Shown here piece after piece: positions 7,128 through 15,589 of a DNA stretch of 23,076 nt (within the stretch, counting starts at the first letter, position 1; each line of letters starts with the position of its first letter). Below the pieces are notes generated by a model, which saw only the letters and a program-made list of their open reading frames with translations, made no database searches and was not told the DNA's origin. The DNA is from Acholeplasmataceae bacterium UBA6190 (GTDB lineage Bacteria > Bacillota_I > Bacilli_A > Acholeplasmatales > Acholeplasmataceae), in the NCBI GenBank assembly GCA_002422045.1, contig DITG01000031.1:1-23076 (forward strand), written 5' to 3'. The position numbers and the translations under genes are program-made.

Positions 7128-8774
7128 ATGATTAAAAATCCTTGGGGACAAAACAGCGATCCCAGACTCAAGCATAACCAGAATCTCAATGCGAGTAGTG
7201 CAACCATCAAAATCATTACACTCTATGTAATCCTCGGTTTCATGTGGATTCTTTTGTCTGATCGAGTCGTTAATCTTTTTGATTTTGACCATGACACGTT
7301 TGTTCTTATTCAGAGCATCAAAGGTACATTCTATACCATTGTCACAGCCATTGGGTTTTACTTCATTATCCACCGTCAGATTGAAATGTATATCTTGACC
7401 ATCCATGATCTCAAAAATGCTTATGTCGAACTGGATCAAGGTCATCGGAAATCATTGACACTTGAAGAAAAACTCTATGACTTAGCCTTCTATGATCATT
7501 TGACAGGCCTACCCAACAAGGCAATGCTTGAAGAAAAAGTCAATGAACGCATCAATCTGCATCCGAATGAATTGATGGGGTTCATTTATTTCGATATTGA
7601 CGAGTTTCGTAACATCAATGAGGTCAAAGGACATTCTGTTGGTGATGAACTCATCAAAACCATAGCACTATCTTTGAAGAACAAGATTCAACATCCCAAC
7701 ATGCTTGCCCGAATGGGCGGCGATGAGTTTGTGCTTGCGATCTTCGATATCAAACGTTTGGAACTGTTCATGCCGGAAGTCGAATCTTACATTGAAGTTG
7801 TCAGGAAATCGTATCTTTTGGAAAAAGATGATTTTTTTGTCACATTCAGTGGGGGTATTGCCCTATATCCTGATCATGGCACAAATTACATCACACTACT
7901 TAGACACGCTGACGCAGCCATGTCAATTGCCAAATCCAAGGGCAAGGATCAGTTCGTGATCTTTGATGATGAAATGGTCACAGTCATCAAGCAACAAACA
8001 GAAATCTTGAATAACTTGAGACAAGCCATCATCAATCATGAGATGAGCTTACATTATCAACCCATCATCGATCTGAAAAATGATCACACAATCGGTGTTG
8101 AAGCCCTGATTCGTTGGCAACACCCAGTGAAAGGATTCATCCCACCGCTTGAGTTCATTTCACTTTCTGAAAAGAACGGGTTCATCAAAGAAATCACTGA
8201 GTTTGTCTTTAAGGATGCAGCAGATCATTACTCCCTTTGGGAAAAGCAAAAGAAGCCATTCAAGGTTTCCATCAACTTGTCTGCGTCGATGCTGATGAAT
8301 GACAAGTTCATCAATAACCTGTTGATCTGGATCCAAAAGGAAAAACTGGATTGTCGTAAGTTCAACATTGAAATCACAGAAACCGCCATCATCAGTGATA
8401 TTCAAAAAAGTATCCATGTGCTCAATCAGTTGAAGCGTTTAGGATTCACCATTGCACTCGATGACTTTGGAACAGGATATTCATCACTGACATATCTTCA
8501 GAAACTGCCCATCGATAGCATCAAGATTGACAGAAGTTTCATTGGCAACATCAAAGAGAACACCGAAGAATTCTTCGTATTAAAGTATATGATCGATTTG
8601 GCACACCACCTGAATCTCAAGGTTGTTGCAGAAGGTATCGAAACCGAAGAACAAGCGCTCATGGTTAAAAAATATGGTGTCGATTTTGCACAAGGTTATT
8701 ATTATTGCAGACCGACCACTCAAGTCAGAATTATCGAATATATTCATGAATCGAATATGAAATCAGAGGTGTGA
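7128..8774 (+). CDS. Membrane GGDEF-EAL cyclic-di-GMP protein
   Basis: The protein has 548 residues. Two N-terminal membrane helices (about 27-47 and 65-86) have the LWILxSDR ... IQSIKGTFYTIVTAIGFY pattern often seen ahead of sensory and GGDEF modules. The GGDEF domain (about 130-285) keeps GGDEF (197-201) and DxDxF, but its usual FKxIND reads FRNINE, and the inhibitory RxxD site is absent (QHPN). The EAL phosphodiesterase domain (about 300-540) looks catalytically complete: EAL at 325-327, INLSAS, the ITETAI glutamate, DDFGTGYSSL, IKIDRSF, AEGIET and QGYYYCRP. The net activity is therefore likely hydrolysis of c-di-GMP to pGpG, possibly with synthesis or GTP sensing by the GGDEF domain. ATG 7128 is preceded by AGGTGA. 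The stop overlaps the region of the next gene's start. Confidence 0.94.
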   Translation: MIKNPWGQNSDPRLKHNQNLNASSATIKIITLYVILGFMWILLSDRVVNLFDFDHDTFVLIQSIKGTFYTIVTAIGFYFIIHRQIEMYILTIHDLKNAYVELDQGHRKSLTLEEKLYDLAFYDHLTGLPNKAMLEEKVNERINLHPNELMGFIYFDIDEFRNINEVKGHSVGDELIKTIALSLKNKIQHPNMLARMGGDEFVLAIFDIKRLELFMPEVESYIEVVRKSYLLEKDDFFVTFSGGIALYPDHGTNYITLLRHADAAMSIAKSKGKDQFVIFDDEMVTVIKQQTEILNNLRQAIINHEMSLHYQPIIDLKNDHTIGVEALIRWQHPVKGFIPPLEFISLSEKNGFIKEITEFVFKDAADHYSLWEKQKKPFKVSINLSASMLMNDKFINNLLIWIQKEKLDCRKFNIEITETAIISDIQKSIHVLNQLKRLGFTIALDDFGTGYSSLTYLQKLPIDSIKIDRSFIGNIKENTEEFFVLKYMIDLAHHLNLKVVAEGIETEEQALMVKKYGVDFAQGYYYCRPTTQVRIIEYIHESNMKSEV

Positions 8775-8776
8775 TT

Positions 8777-9910
8777 ATGTCGGATTTTATGATTTTTTTT
8801 GACATTAGCATATTCAGTATCATCATGCTTTCAGTCATCTTTGTTGTGACAAAAATCAAACAAGACATCTATAGTTTTTCTTCAAACCTGTTTTCATGGA
8901 TCATCATCATCAACATTTTTGGTCTTGTTTTCGAAGGACTGACTTGGCTATATGACGGAAAATCAGGTTTGTTCTCATTCGTCATGGCACATGCTTCCAA
9001 TTTTCTTTTGATACTCACAGGACCCATACTGATGGGCTTATGGACATCTTATGTGGATTACAAATTGTATTCCAATAAGAAAAGAGTCCAAAAATATCTC
9101 TATTATCAGTTTCCTTCGATATTCATGATGTTCATACTCCTAGTGAATTTTTTCACCCCGGTTTTCTACACCATCGATACTGAGACTAACCTATGGTCTG
9201 CCTCATCGCTCATGTTTTTCCGATATCTATTGACTTACCTCTTATATTTCAGAGTGCTTTATCTTGTTATTCATCACAAAGACGGACACAACCGCAGAAT
9301 CATCTCAGGCGTCATGCTGTTCATGGTGATCCCTCTGATTGGTATTGTTATCCAGTTGATTTATCCCTACTATTTGCTCACATGGTCATTTCTAGCACTC
9401 ACGGTGATTGTGGTCTATATCTTTTTGGAAACCATTTCAGGCAATAGGGATTTTCTCACAGGTGTCTATTCAAGAAGTTTACTTGAAACCTATATTCATA
9501 GCCTGATCGAAGATCATCATGACTTTCATGTCATCATGATGGATATGGATAAATTCAAAGAAGTTAATGATATTTACGGACATCATGTCGGTGATCGTGT
9601 GTTGATTGAATTCTCAAAGTCATTGAAATTAGGCTATTCGGAAAAAGAAGTGTTTGTTGCTCGTTTGGGTGGAGATGAATTTTTCACTGTACTCGTGTAT
9701 CATCCTGATCAGAATCCCGAGTTTTATATCCAAAATGTCAACGAGAACATGAGACGCAATGTCTATTTGCAGCAGTTTAAGTTCCTATCCTTCAGTTCTG
9801 GATACGTGACCTACGATCATAAAATGAGTATTGATGATTTGTTGAATAAGGTCGATCAGAAGATGTATGTCGAAAAAGATCGGAAACACATCCAAAACAA
9901 ACCCAAATAA
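8777..9910 (+). CDS. Membrane-bound diguanylate cyclase (GGDEF)
   Basis: The protein has 377 residues. About seven membrane helices fill the N-terminal 225 residues, similar in layout to 7TM histidine-kinase-like sensor regions, followed by a GGDEF domain. The cyclase motifs are intact: DFLTGVYSRSLLE, MDMDKFKEVNDIYGHHVGD and RLGGDEF (GGDEF 298-302). No RxxD inhibitory site is present at the expected place. The predicted role is synthesis of c-di-GMP from two GTP in response to a membrane signal. ATG 8777 is preferred because AGAGG lies 7 nt upstream. An in-frame GTG at 8771 overlaps the upstream stop codon and is an alternative. Either way the gene is cotranscribed and probably translationally coupled with the GGDEF-EAL gene. 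Confidence 0.92.
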   Translation: MSDFMIFFDISIFSIIMLSVIFVVTKIKQDIYSFSSNLFSWIIIINIFGLVFEGLTWLYDGKSGLFSFVMAHASNFLLILTGPILMGLWTSYVDYKLYSNKKRVQKYLYYQFPSIFMMFILLVNFFTPVFYTIDTETNLWSASSLMFFRYLLTYLLYFRVLYLVIHHKDGHNRRIISGVMLFMVIPLIGIVIQLIYPYYLLTWSFLALTVIVVYIFLETISGNRDFLTGVYSRSLLETYIHSLIEDHHDFHVIMMDMDKFKEVNDIYGHHVGDRVLIEFSKSLKLGYSEKEVFVARLGGDEFFTVLVYHPDQNPEFYIQNVNENMRRNVYLQQFKFLSFSSGYVTYDHKMSIDDLLNKVDQKMYVEKDRKHIQNKPK

Positions 9911-9934
9911 GGCTTTGAAAAAAAGCCTTTTTTT
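9909..9934 (+). terminator. Terminator of the GGDEF-EAL/GGDEF operon
   Basis: A perfect 8-bp stem, AAGGCTTT/AAAGCCTT (9909-9916/9922-9929), has a GAAAA loop and a T-tract. The TAA stop (9908-9910) overlaps the start of the stem. Confidence 0.88.
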
Positions 9935-9935
9935 C

Positions 9936-9964
9936 TTGGATTGATCGAATAATCATGCTATACT
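9936..9964 (+). promoter_or_regulatory. Promoter of the M29 aminopeptidase gene
   Basis: TTGGAT (9936-9941) and TATACT (9959-9964) are 17 nt apart, with a TGC extended -10 (9956-9958). It immediately follows the previous terminator. Confidence 0.82.
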
Positions 9965-9989
9965 TAATGTAAATAAGGAGAGTGTTATC

Positions 9990-11225
9990 ATGCCATCAAA
10001 AGTACTATTAAATAAACTCGCAAGACTCGCTGTACGGGTCGGTGCCAATGTTCAAAAAGACCAGATTGCTGTCATCCGTACATCAACAGAAACGAAAGAA
10101 CTCGCACGCGAAATCGCCGAAGAAGCGTATCTCGCAGGTGCAAAACAAGTCGTTGTCCAGTGGTCAGACGATTTTGTCTCTAGAAGTTCACTCAAACACA
10201 TGACGTTACCAAATCTTGAGCATGTATCCCCTTGGATCATCGAACAATATCAGGAACTTGTCCAAGAAGGCGCATGCTTCATCTCCATCGCATCACCAAT
10301 TCCTGGGTTGAATGCCGATGTAGATCCGATCAAAGCTCAAAAATCAGGCATTGCAATGCAAAAAGCAATCGGATTTTTCCGTGAACACCTGATGGGGAAT
10401 CGTGCACAATGGACAATTGTCGCTGCACCGAATCCCATCTGGGCGAAACAAGTTTTCCCCAAACTCAATGAAGAAGATGCCGTTGAAGCATTGTGGAACG
10501 CCATTTTTAACGCATCCAGAGTCACTTTGGACAATGACCCAATCAAGGACTGGGAAAAACATAATCAAGTGCTTCTCAAACACAACCAAGTGCTCAATCA
10601 CTACAATTTCAAACATCTGCACTTCAAGAACGGATTAGGCACTGACCTCATCGTTGAACTGGTCAAGGATCACGTTTGGGCAGGTGGTGGCGAGCATGCA
10701 ACCAACGGTGCTTATTTCAATCCTAACATTCCAACTGAAGAGACATTCACCATGCCTTTCAAGTTTGGCACCAGAGGCAAGGTTGTAGCAACCAAGCCAC
10801 TCAACTACCAAGGTAAACTCATTGATGGGTTCTGGCTTGAATTTCAAGATGGAAAAGTTGTCAATCACGATGCAAAACAAGAGAAAGCGGCACTTGATAA
10901 CCTCTTGGATACAGACCAAGGTAGCCGTTATATCGGAGAGATTGCACTCATCAGTCACGATTCACCGATTTCAAACACCAATATCTTGTTCTTGAATACC
11001 TTGTTTGATGAAAATGCATCCTGTCACATGGCACTCGGCAGAGCCTATCCGATGAATGTGAAAAACGGTGTGAACACACCGATTGCTGAACTCGAAAAGA
11101 TCGGATACAACAATTCCATGGTTCACTCTGATTTCATGTTTGGTTCAAGCGACATGGAAATCACAGGTGTCACACAAGATGGTAAGTCTGTCAAAGTCTT
11201 TGAAAAAGGAAACTTTGTCATCTAA
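9990..11225 (+). CDS. M29-family metallo-aminopeptidase
   Basis: The protein has 411 residues, typical of the AmpS/AmpT/PepS family. These cytoplasmic dinuclear-metal aminopeptidases remove N-terminal residues from peptides. The metal ligands of the family can be placed: Glu250 in PTEETFTMPF, Glu317 in YIGEIAL, His346 in ASCHMALGRAYP, and His379 and Asp381 in VHSDFMFGSSDMEI. The N-terminal half has the usual LARLAVRVGANVQKDQ and EEAYLAGAKQVVVQW segments. ATG 9990 has AAGGAG (9975-9980) 9 nt upstream. The gene has its own promoter and terminator. It lies next to an S9 peptidase, suggesting a local peptide-degradation theme, but the two genes are not cotranscribed. Confidence 0.95.
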   Translation: MPSKVLLNKLARLAVRVGANVQKDQIAVIRTSTETKELAREIAEEAYLAGAKQVVVQWSDDFVSRSSLKHMTLPNLEHVSPWIIEQYQELVQEGACFISIASPIPGLNADVDPIKAQKSGIAMQKAIGFFREHLMGNRAQWTIVAAPNPIWAKQVFPKLNEEDAVEALWNAIFNASRVTLDNDPIKDWEKHNQVLLKHNQVLNHYNFKHLHFKNGLGTDLIVELVKDHVWAGGGEHATNGAYFNPNIPTEETFTMPFKFGTRGKVVATKPLNYQGKLIDGFWLEFQDGKVVNHDAKQEKAALDNLLDTDQGSRYIGEIALISHDSPISNTNILFLNTLFDENASCHMALGRAYPMNVKNGVNTPIAELEKIGYNNSMVHSDFMFGSSDMEITGVTQDGKSVKVFEKGNFVI

Positions 11226-11273
11226 GTGATTCATGTTGTATTCTGTTGAAACATCGAATCTTTTATACATACG

Positions 11274-11304
11274 AAAGCACTTTGGAAAACCAATGTGCTT
11301 TTTT
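11274..11304 (+). terminator. Terminator of the M29 aminopeptidase gene
   Basis: The stem AAAGCAC (11274-11280)/GTGCTTT (11295-11301) has an inner TTGG/CCAA extension and an AAAA loop. A T-run follows. Confidence 0.88.
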
Positions 11305-11396
11305 GATTCATCATTCAAGATCAATCGAAACATAACTACAAATTGATGACAAATTTCGTATTTTTCTGATGGTTTTGAACAATATTTTTGAAAAAC

Positions 11397-11425
11397 TTTG
11401 AAATCGATGATTTGAGGTCTATAAT
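11397..11425 (+). promoter_or_regulatory. Promoter of the S9 peptidase gene
   Basis: TTTGAA (11397-11402; or TTGAAA one base later) precedes TATAAT (11420-11425) by 17 nt. The predicted RNA start is about 20 nt before the ribosome binding site-start codon unit. Confidence 0.7.
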
Positions 11426-11454
11426 GAGAATATAAAAGCGAAGGGGAGTATGTC

Positions 11455-13440
11455 ATGAAACCAGTACAGATTCAGGATTTTCTAGATTTCAAGTTCATCA
11501 GCGGATTACAAGCCAATCCCTCACAAACACAACTTGCATTTGTTGTTTCCAAACCTGACTTGGAGAAGAATGAATATCATTATCAATTGTATCGTTATGA
11601 CGGAAAACAGCATGTCAAGCTGGTTGACCTTAAAAACAAGGGCAGTTTCATCTGGGAGTCTGATGATGCGATCTTATGTCAGTTAGCGAAAACAAAATCC
11701 GAAGAAAAAGCAGTCAAAGAGTCTAAAGAAACCATCTATTACCGTTACACCATATCCACGTCTAAACTTGAAAAGGCTTATGTTTTCCCAATGCCTACGA
11801 CCATTTTCTCTGTACTTTCTGAAGATAAACTTTTGCTATCTTCGACATTGTCAACCATCCAGCACCGTTTGTATACCGATAGCACAGAGGATAGAAAAAA
11901 GTTGTTGAAGACACTGAAATCCATGTCAAACTATGAAGAAATCAATGAAATACCTTTTTATTTCAACGGACAAGGTTTTACAGCCAATCAAAGAAACCAG
12001 TTATTCATCTACACTCTAGCGACAAAAAAGATATTGCCTTTGGTTGAACAAGACTTTCATGTCGGTGTCACCAAAGTCTCAAAAGACAAGAAACATATCT
12101 ATTTTACAGGCCGAGTACACACAGGCATCAGACAACTCACGACACATATTCATGTCTACCATGTCGAACAAGGCATCAAGGAAACATTATATGATGACAA
12201 TGATTGTTCAATTGCTAATCTCTTTTTGATGGAAGATAAATTGGTTGTGTTTGGTTCCGATATGGTTGATTATGGTTTGAATCAGAATCCAGATATCTTC
12301 CTGTTGGAAAAAGGAAAACTCAACCTCTTTAATCTATACCGCAAGACAGTCGGGAACACCGTAGGATCCGATGTGCGACTGGGGAGTTCGACCTCAGATC
12401 AAGTCTATGATGGCAAACTCTATTTCCTATCGACCATCGATGACCATAACAGTATCATGACGTTGGATTTGTCCGGAAACATTGAAGAAGTCTATCCATT
12501 CAATGGCAGTATAGAAGGTATGGCATTCTTGTTCGGAAAACTCCACGTCGTTGCTTTATACCGTCAAAAGCTTCAGGAACTTTATCGAATCGATATCGAA
12601 TCGGACAAACAGGAAATCATTTCCAGATTCAATATTGATGCGCTGAGAAATCAATACGTCGCAACTCCCAAAGAATATTACATCAAAGGCAAGACACACG
12701 GTATCAAGGGATGGGTTTTACTTCCCAAGGATTATGATGCTCGCAAGCAATATCCAGCTATCTTAGACATCCACGGAGGTCCGAAGACCGTTTACGGCAC
12801 CGTCTATTATCATGAAATGCAAGTTTGGGCGAGTATGGGCTATGTTGTGATGTTCTGTAATCCGAGGGGAAGCGATGGCAAAGGCAATGAATTTGCAGAC
12901 ATTCGTGGCAAATATGGCACCATCGATTATGATGACATCATGAAATTTACGGATCATATCCTCAAAAAGATACCTGCAATCGATGTCAAACGGTTGTTTG
13001 TCACAGGTGGATCTTACGGTGGATTCATGACCAATTGGATTGTCGGTCATACGGATCGTTTCAAGGCAGCAGTCACACAAAGAAGCATTTCGAACTGGCT
13101 CTCTTTCCATGGCACATCGGATATCGGTTATTATTTTTCATCTGATCAAACAGGTGGTCATCCCATCATCGATACTGAGAAACTGTGGGCTCAGTCACCC
13201 ATGAAATATGCACTTCAGGTCCATACCCCACTCCTATTCATCCATTCAGATTCAGATTACAGATGTCCAATCGAGCAAGCTATGCAATTTTATACGATAC
13301 TCAAAGAAAATGGACTCGACACACAACTGATTTGGTTCAAAGGCGAGACGCATGAACTTTCCAGAAGTGGAAAACCACAGGCCAGAATCAAGCGTCTTGA
13401 ATCCATCACGGATTGGTTTGAAAAGTATCGAGTCGCTTGA
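11455..13440 (+). CDS. S9-family serine peptidase (acylaminoacyl-peptidase/prolyl oligopeptidase type)
   Basis: The protein has 661 residues with no signal peptide, so it is probably cytoplasmic. The N-terminal part (about 1-400) has the repeated beta-strand pattern of a WD40-like/beta-propeller lid. The C-terminal part (about 420-661) is an alpha/beta hydrolase. The nucleophile motif GGSYGGFM gives Ser520, the SDSDYRCP motif gives Asp601 and GETHELS gives His633, the standard S9 order and spacing. Other family marks are LDIHGGP and NPRGSDGKGNEF. These enzymes cleave short peptides or remove acylated N-terminal residues. ATG 11455 has AAGGGGAG 6 nt upstream. The gene is monocistronic; no clear terminator hairpin was found before the next gene at 13534. 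Confidence 0.95.
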   Translation: MKPVQIQDFLDFKFISGLQANPSQTQLAFVVSKPDLEKNEYHYQLYRYDGKQHVKLVDLKNKGSFIWESDDAILCQLAKTKSEEKAVKESKETIYYRYTISTSKLEKAYVFPMPTTIFSVLSEDKLLLSSTLSTIQHRLYTDSTEDRKKLLKTLKSMSNYEEINEIPFYFNGQGFTANQRNQLFIYTLATKKILPLVEQDFHVGVTKVSKDKKHIYFTGRVHTGIRQLTTHIHVYHVEQGIKETLYDDNDCSIANLFLMEDKLVVFGSDMVDYGLNQNPDIFLLEKGKLNLFNLYRKTVGNTVGSDVRLGSSTSDQVYDGKLYFLSTIDDHNSIMTLDLSGNIEEVYPFNGSIEGMAFLFGKLHVVALYRQKLQELYRIDIESDKQEIISRFNIDALRNQYVATPKEYYIKGKTHGIKGWVLLPKDYDARKQYPAILDIHGGPKTVYGTVYYHEMQVWASMGYVVMFCNPRGSDGKGNEFADIRGKYGTIDYDDIMKFTDHILKKIPAIDVKRLFVTGGSYGGFMTNWIVGHTDRFKAAVTQRSISNWLSFHGTSDIGYYFSSDQTGGHPIIDTEKLWAQSPMKYALQVHTPLLFIHSDSDYRCPIEQAMQFYTILKENGLDTQLIWFKGETHELSRSGKPQARIKRLESITDWFEKYRVA

Positions 13441-13533
13441 ATCCAGTAAACCTTAAAAATTCAAAAATAAACACACATTGAAAGACGAATCTATGATAAA
13501 ATGTAATTAAATTCAACAAAGGGGGCTATAAAA

Positions 13534-14124
13534 ATGTGGTGGGAATCACTCAGTGTTTTTCAGCAAGTCATGTTCATTATCGCAGTCTCTGCCAGCGGTG
13601 TCATGGTGATCTTTCTGATCCTTATGCTCTTTGGCATTGATGGTGCGGAATACGATGGCGTTGATATACCAGATATGGATATCGATCTTTCAAACGATGA
13701 ACCGCTTTCGAGCATTGCAGGACTCAGAATTCTCTCGGTCAGAGGGGTATTGGTGTTTCTGTCGATTGGCGCTTGGGTTGCTTATTTGCTCGCACCTGTC
13801 GTAGGACCGATTTTTGGTACAGTATTTGGAGTGATCCTTGGGGTCGCAGCAGCTTATCTACAAGCATTAGCATTCAAGACCGCGATGAAGTTGGAATCCG
13901 AAGGTAATTTGGATTATCATCATGCCATTGGCAAAATGGCAACCGTCTACATGAGAATTCCTAAATCAAAGTCTGGCAAAGGCAAAGTCACGATCATCAT
14001 CCAGGAGCGTTTGGCAGAAATTGATGCGATGACAGACGAAAAAGAGGATTTGCTTCCAAAATCAACTGTCGAAGTTATTGGTATGGAAGATCAGAATACA
14101 TTGATCGTCAGATCAAAATCATAA
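13534..14124 (+). CDS. NfeD/YuaF-like membrane protein, flotillin partner
   Basis: The protein has 196 residues. One N-terminal membrane helix (about 12-34) is followed by an acidic loop rich in aspartate, then a hydrophobic block of one or two hairpin helices (about 66-110). A C-terminal domain (about 125-196) has the beta-rich pattern of the NfeD OB-fold, ending VEVIGMEDQNTLIVRS. Proteins of this kind (YuaF in Bacillus subtilis) are encoded just before flotillin and act with it in membrane microdomains. The assignment rests on this topology plus the flotillin 18 nt downstream. ATG 13534 has AAAGGGGG 8 nt upstream. A poor promoter match (TTGAAA at 13478 with TAAAAT or TGTAAT downstream) lies in the 93-nt leader. 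Confidence 0.8.
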   Translation: MWWESLSVFQQVMFIIAVSASGVMVIFLILMLFGIDGAEYDGVDIPDMDIDLSNDEPLSSIAGLRILSVRGVLVFLSIGAWVAYLLAPVVGPIFGTVFGVILGVAAAYLQALAFKTAMKLESEGNLDYHHAIGKMATVYMRIPKSKSGKGKVTIIIQERLAEIDAMTDEKEDLLPKSTVEVIGMEDQNTLIVRSKS

Positions 14125-14142
14125 TCAAAAAGGAGATTACAC

Positions 14143-15543
14143 ATGTTCAATATTTGGGTTAATATGGACGGTGCAGCAGGACTCGTCGCTACCATCCTGA
14201 TCATCGGTTTTTCAATCTTGGTTTTCATTGTTTCACGGATTAAGAAATGTCCATCGGATAAGATTTTGGTCATTTATGGTAAAGTAGGAAACAACGTGGA
14301 TGGCAGCAGCAAATCTGCATCTTGTATTCATGGGGGTGCTAAGTTCATCTATCCATTCATTCAAGCATACCAGTTTCTAGATTTGACACCGATGTCCATT
14401 CAGGTTGACTTGACCAATGCACTTTCCAGACAGAACATCAGAATCGATGTTCCATCACGCTTTACCGTAGGTATTTCAACAGAAGTCGGAGTCATGCAAA
14501 ATGCGGCTGAAAGACTTTTAGGATTGAAAATGGCTGAAATTCAAGAACTTGCCAAAGACATCATCTTTGGTCAGCTCCGTTTGGTCATTGCTACCATGGA
14601 TATTGAAGAAATCAATACCGACAGAGACAAATTCCTTGAAGCCGTATCAGGTAACGTGGAAACTGAACTCAAAAAGATTGGGTTAAGACTCATCAACGTG
14701 AACGTTACCGATATCAATGATGAATCTGGTTATATTGAAGCGCTCGGTAAAGAAGCTGCAGCCAAAGCAATCAACGATGCCAAAAAGTCAGTTGCTGAAA
14801 AGAATCGTGACGGCTCGATTGGTGAAGCCAATGCATTAAGAGATCAAAGAATTCAAGTTGCTGTCGCCAACTCTAAGGCCATCGAAGGGGAAAACAAATC
14901 CCTTGGAGATGTATCTCAAACGAATGCGACACGTCGTGAAATTGAAGCGGAATCCTTAAGAAGAGCTATGACTGCAGAAAAAATTGCTGCTGCTAAAGCA
15001 CTTGAAGATGCATATTTAGCAGAACAAACCGCAGAACTTGCACGTGCTAGCCGTGAAAAGGCAACCCTTGAAGCTGATATCATTGTCAAATCTGAAATCG
15101 AAAAACTGCGCAGAGTCATCGAAGCAGAAGCACTAGCTGAAGAAATCAGACGTAAGGCCAAAGGGGAAGCGGATGCGATCTTTGCCAAATTGGATGCTGA
15201 AGCACGCGGTAGTCTTGAAATTCTATCCAAGCAAGCCGAAGGTTTCAAAGAAATCGTGAAATCTGCAGGTGATAACCCAGATGCAGCCATCAAACTGCTC
15301 ATTGCAGACAAACTGGAAACACTCGTGAAGATTCAAGTAGATGCCATCAAGAACCTTAAGTTCGATAAGATCACGGTTTGGGATTCCGGTTCCAAAGACG
15401 GTACAACCTCAACAGCGAATTTTGCTTCTTCACTATTCAAGTCAATTCCACCACTCAAAGAACTTTTTGATATGGCGGGCATGGATTTACCGAAATTTCT
15501 TGGCAGTGCTAAGGAAGAAGAAAAAGTAGAAAACAAAGAATAA
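14143..15543 (+). CDS. floT: Flotillin (SPFH scaffold protein)
   Basis: The protein has 466 residues. An N-terminal membrane segment (about 12-32) is followed by the SPFH domain (about 35-190), with CIHGGAKFIYPFIQAYQFLDLTPMSI, FTVGIST and RLINVNVTDINDESGYIEALGKEAAAKAINDAKK. A long Ala/Glu-rich coiled coil (about 205-375) carries the repeated EA/EAEA pattern of flotillins. The C-terminal region has LLIADKLETLVKIQVDAIKNLKFDKITVWDSG, and the tail is acidic. Flotillins oligomerise at the inner membrane and scaffold functional membrane microdomains. It forms an operon with the YuaF-like gene, with AAAAAGGAG (14127-14134) 8 nt before ATG 14143. The gene ends at a strong terminator. Confidence 0.95.
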   Translation: MFNIWVNMDGAAGLVATILIIGFSILVFIVSRIKKCPSDKILVIYGKVGNNVDGSSKSASCIHGGAKFIYPFIQAYQFLDLTPMSIQVDLTNALSRQNIRIDVPSRFTVGISTEVGVMQNAAERLLGLKMAEIQELAKDIIFGQLRLVIATMDIEEINTDRDKFLEAVSGNVETELKKIGLRLINVNVTDINDESGYIEALGKEAAAKAINDAKKSVAEKNRDGSIGEANALRDQRIQVAVANSKAIEGENKSLGDVSQTNATRREIEAESLRRAMTAEKIAAAKALEDAYLAEQTAELARASREKATLEADIIVKSEIEKLRRVIEAEALAEEIRRKAKGEADAIFAKLDAEARGSLEILSKQAEGFKEIVKSAGDNPDAAIKLLIADKLETLVKIQVDAIKNLKFDKITVWDSGSKDGTTSTANFASSLFKSIPPLKELFDMAGMDLPKFLGSAKEEEKVENKE

Positions 15544-15550
15544 TCAATTC

Positions 15551-15575
15551 AATACCCCACGATGGGGTATTTTTT
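15551..15575 (+). terminator. Terminator of the flotillin operon, immediately before the PP-loop gene
   Basis: A perfect 9-bp stem, AATACCCCA (15551-15559)/TGGGGTATT (15563-15571), has a CGA loop and is followed by TTTT. The ribosome binding site of the next gene starts 1 nt after the T-tract. The hairpin could therefore also act as an attenuator controlling readthrough into that gene. Confidence 0.9.
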
Positions 15576-15589
15576 GAAAGGATGTCAAC

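Noticed and set aside
14916..15311. Minus-strand ORF (131 aa) inside the flotillin coiled-coil region
   Set aside because: Ala/Ser-rich low complexity is the expected antisense of an Ala/Glu-rich coiled coil; no ribosome binding site.
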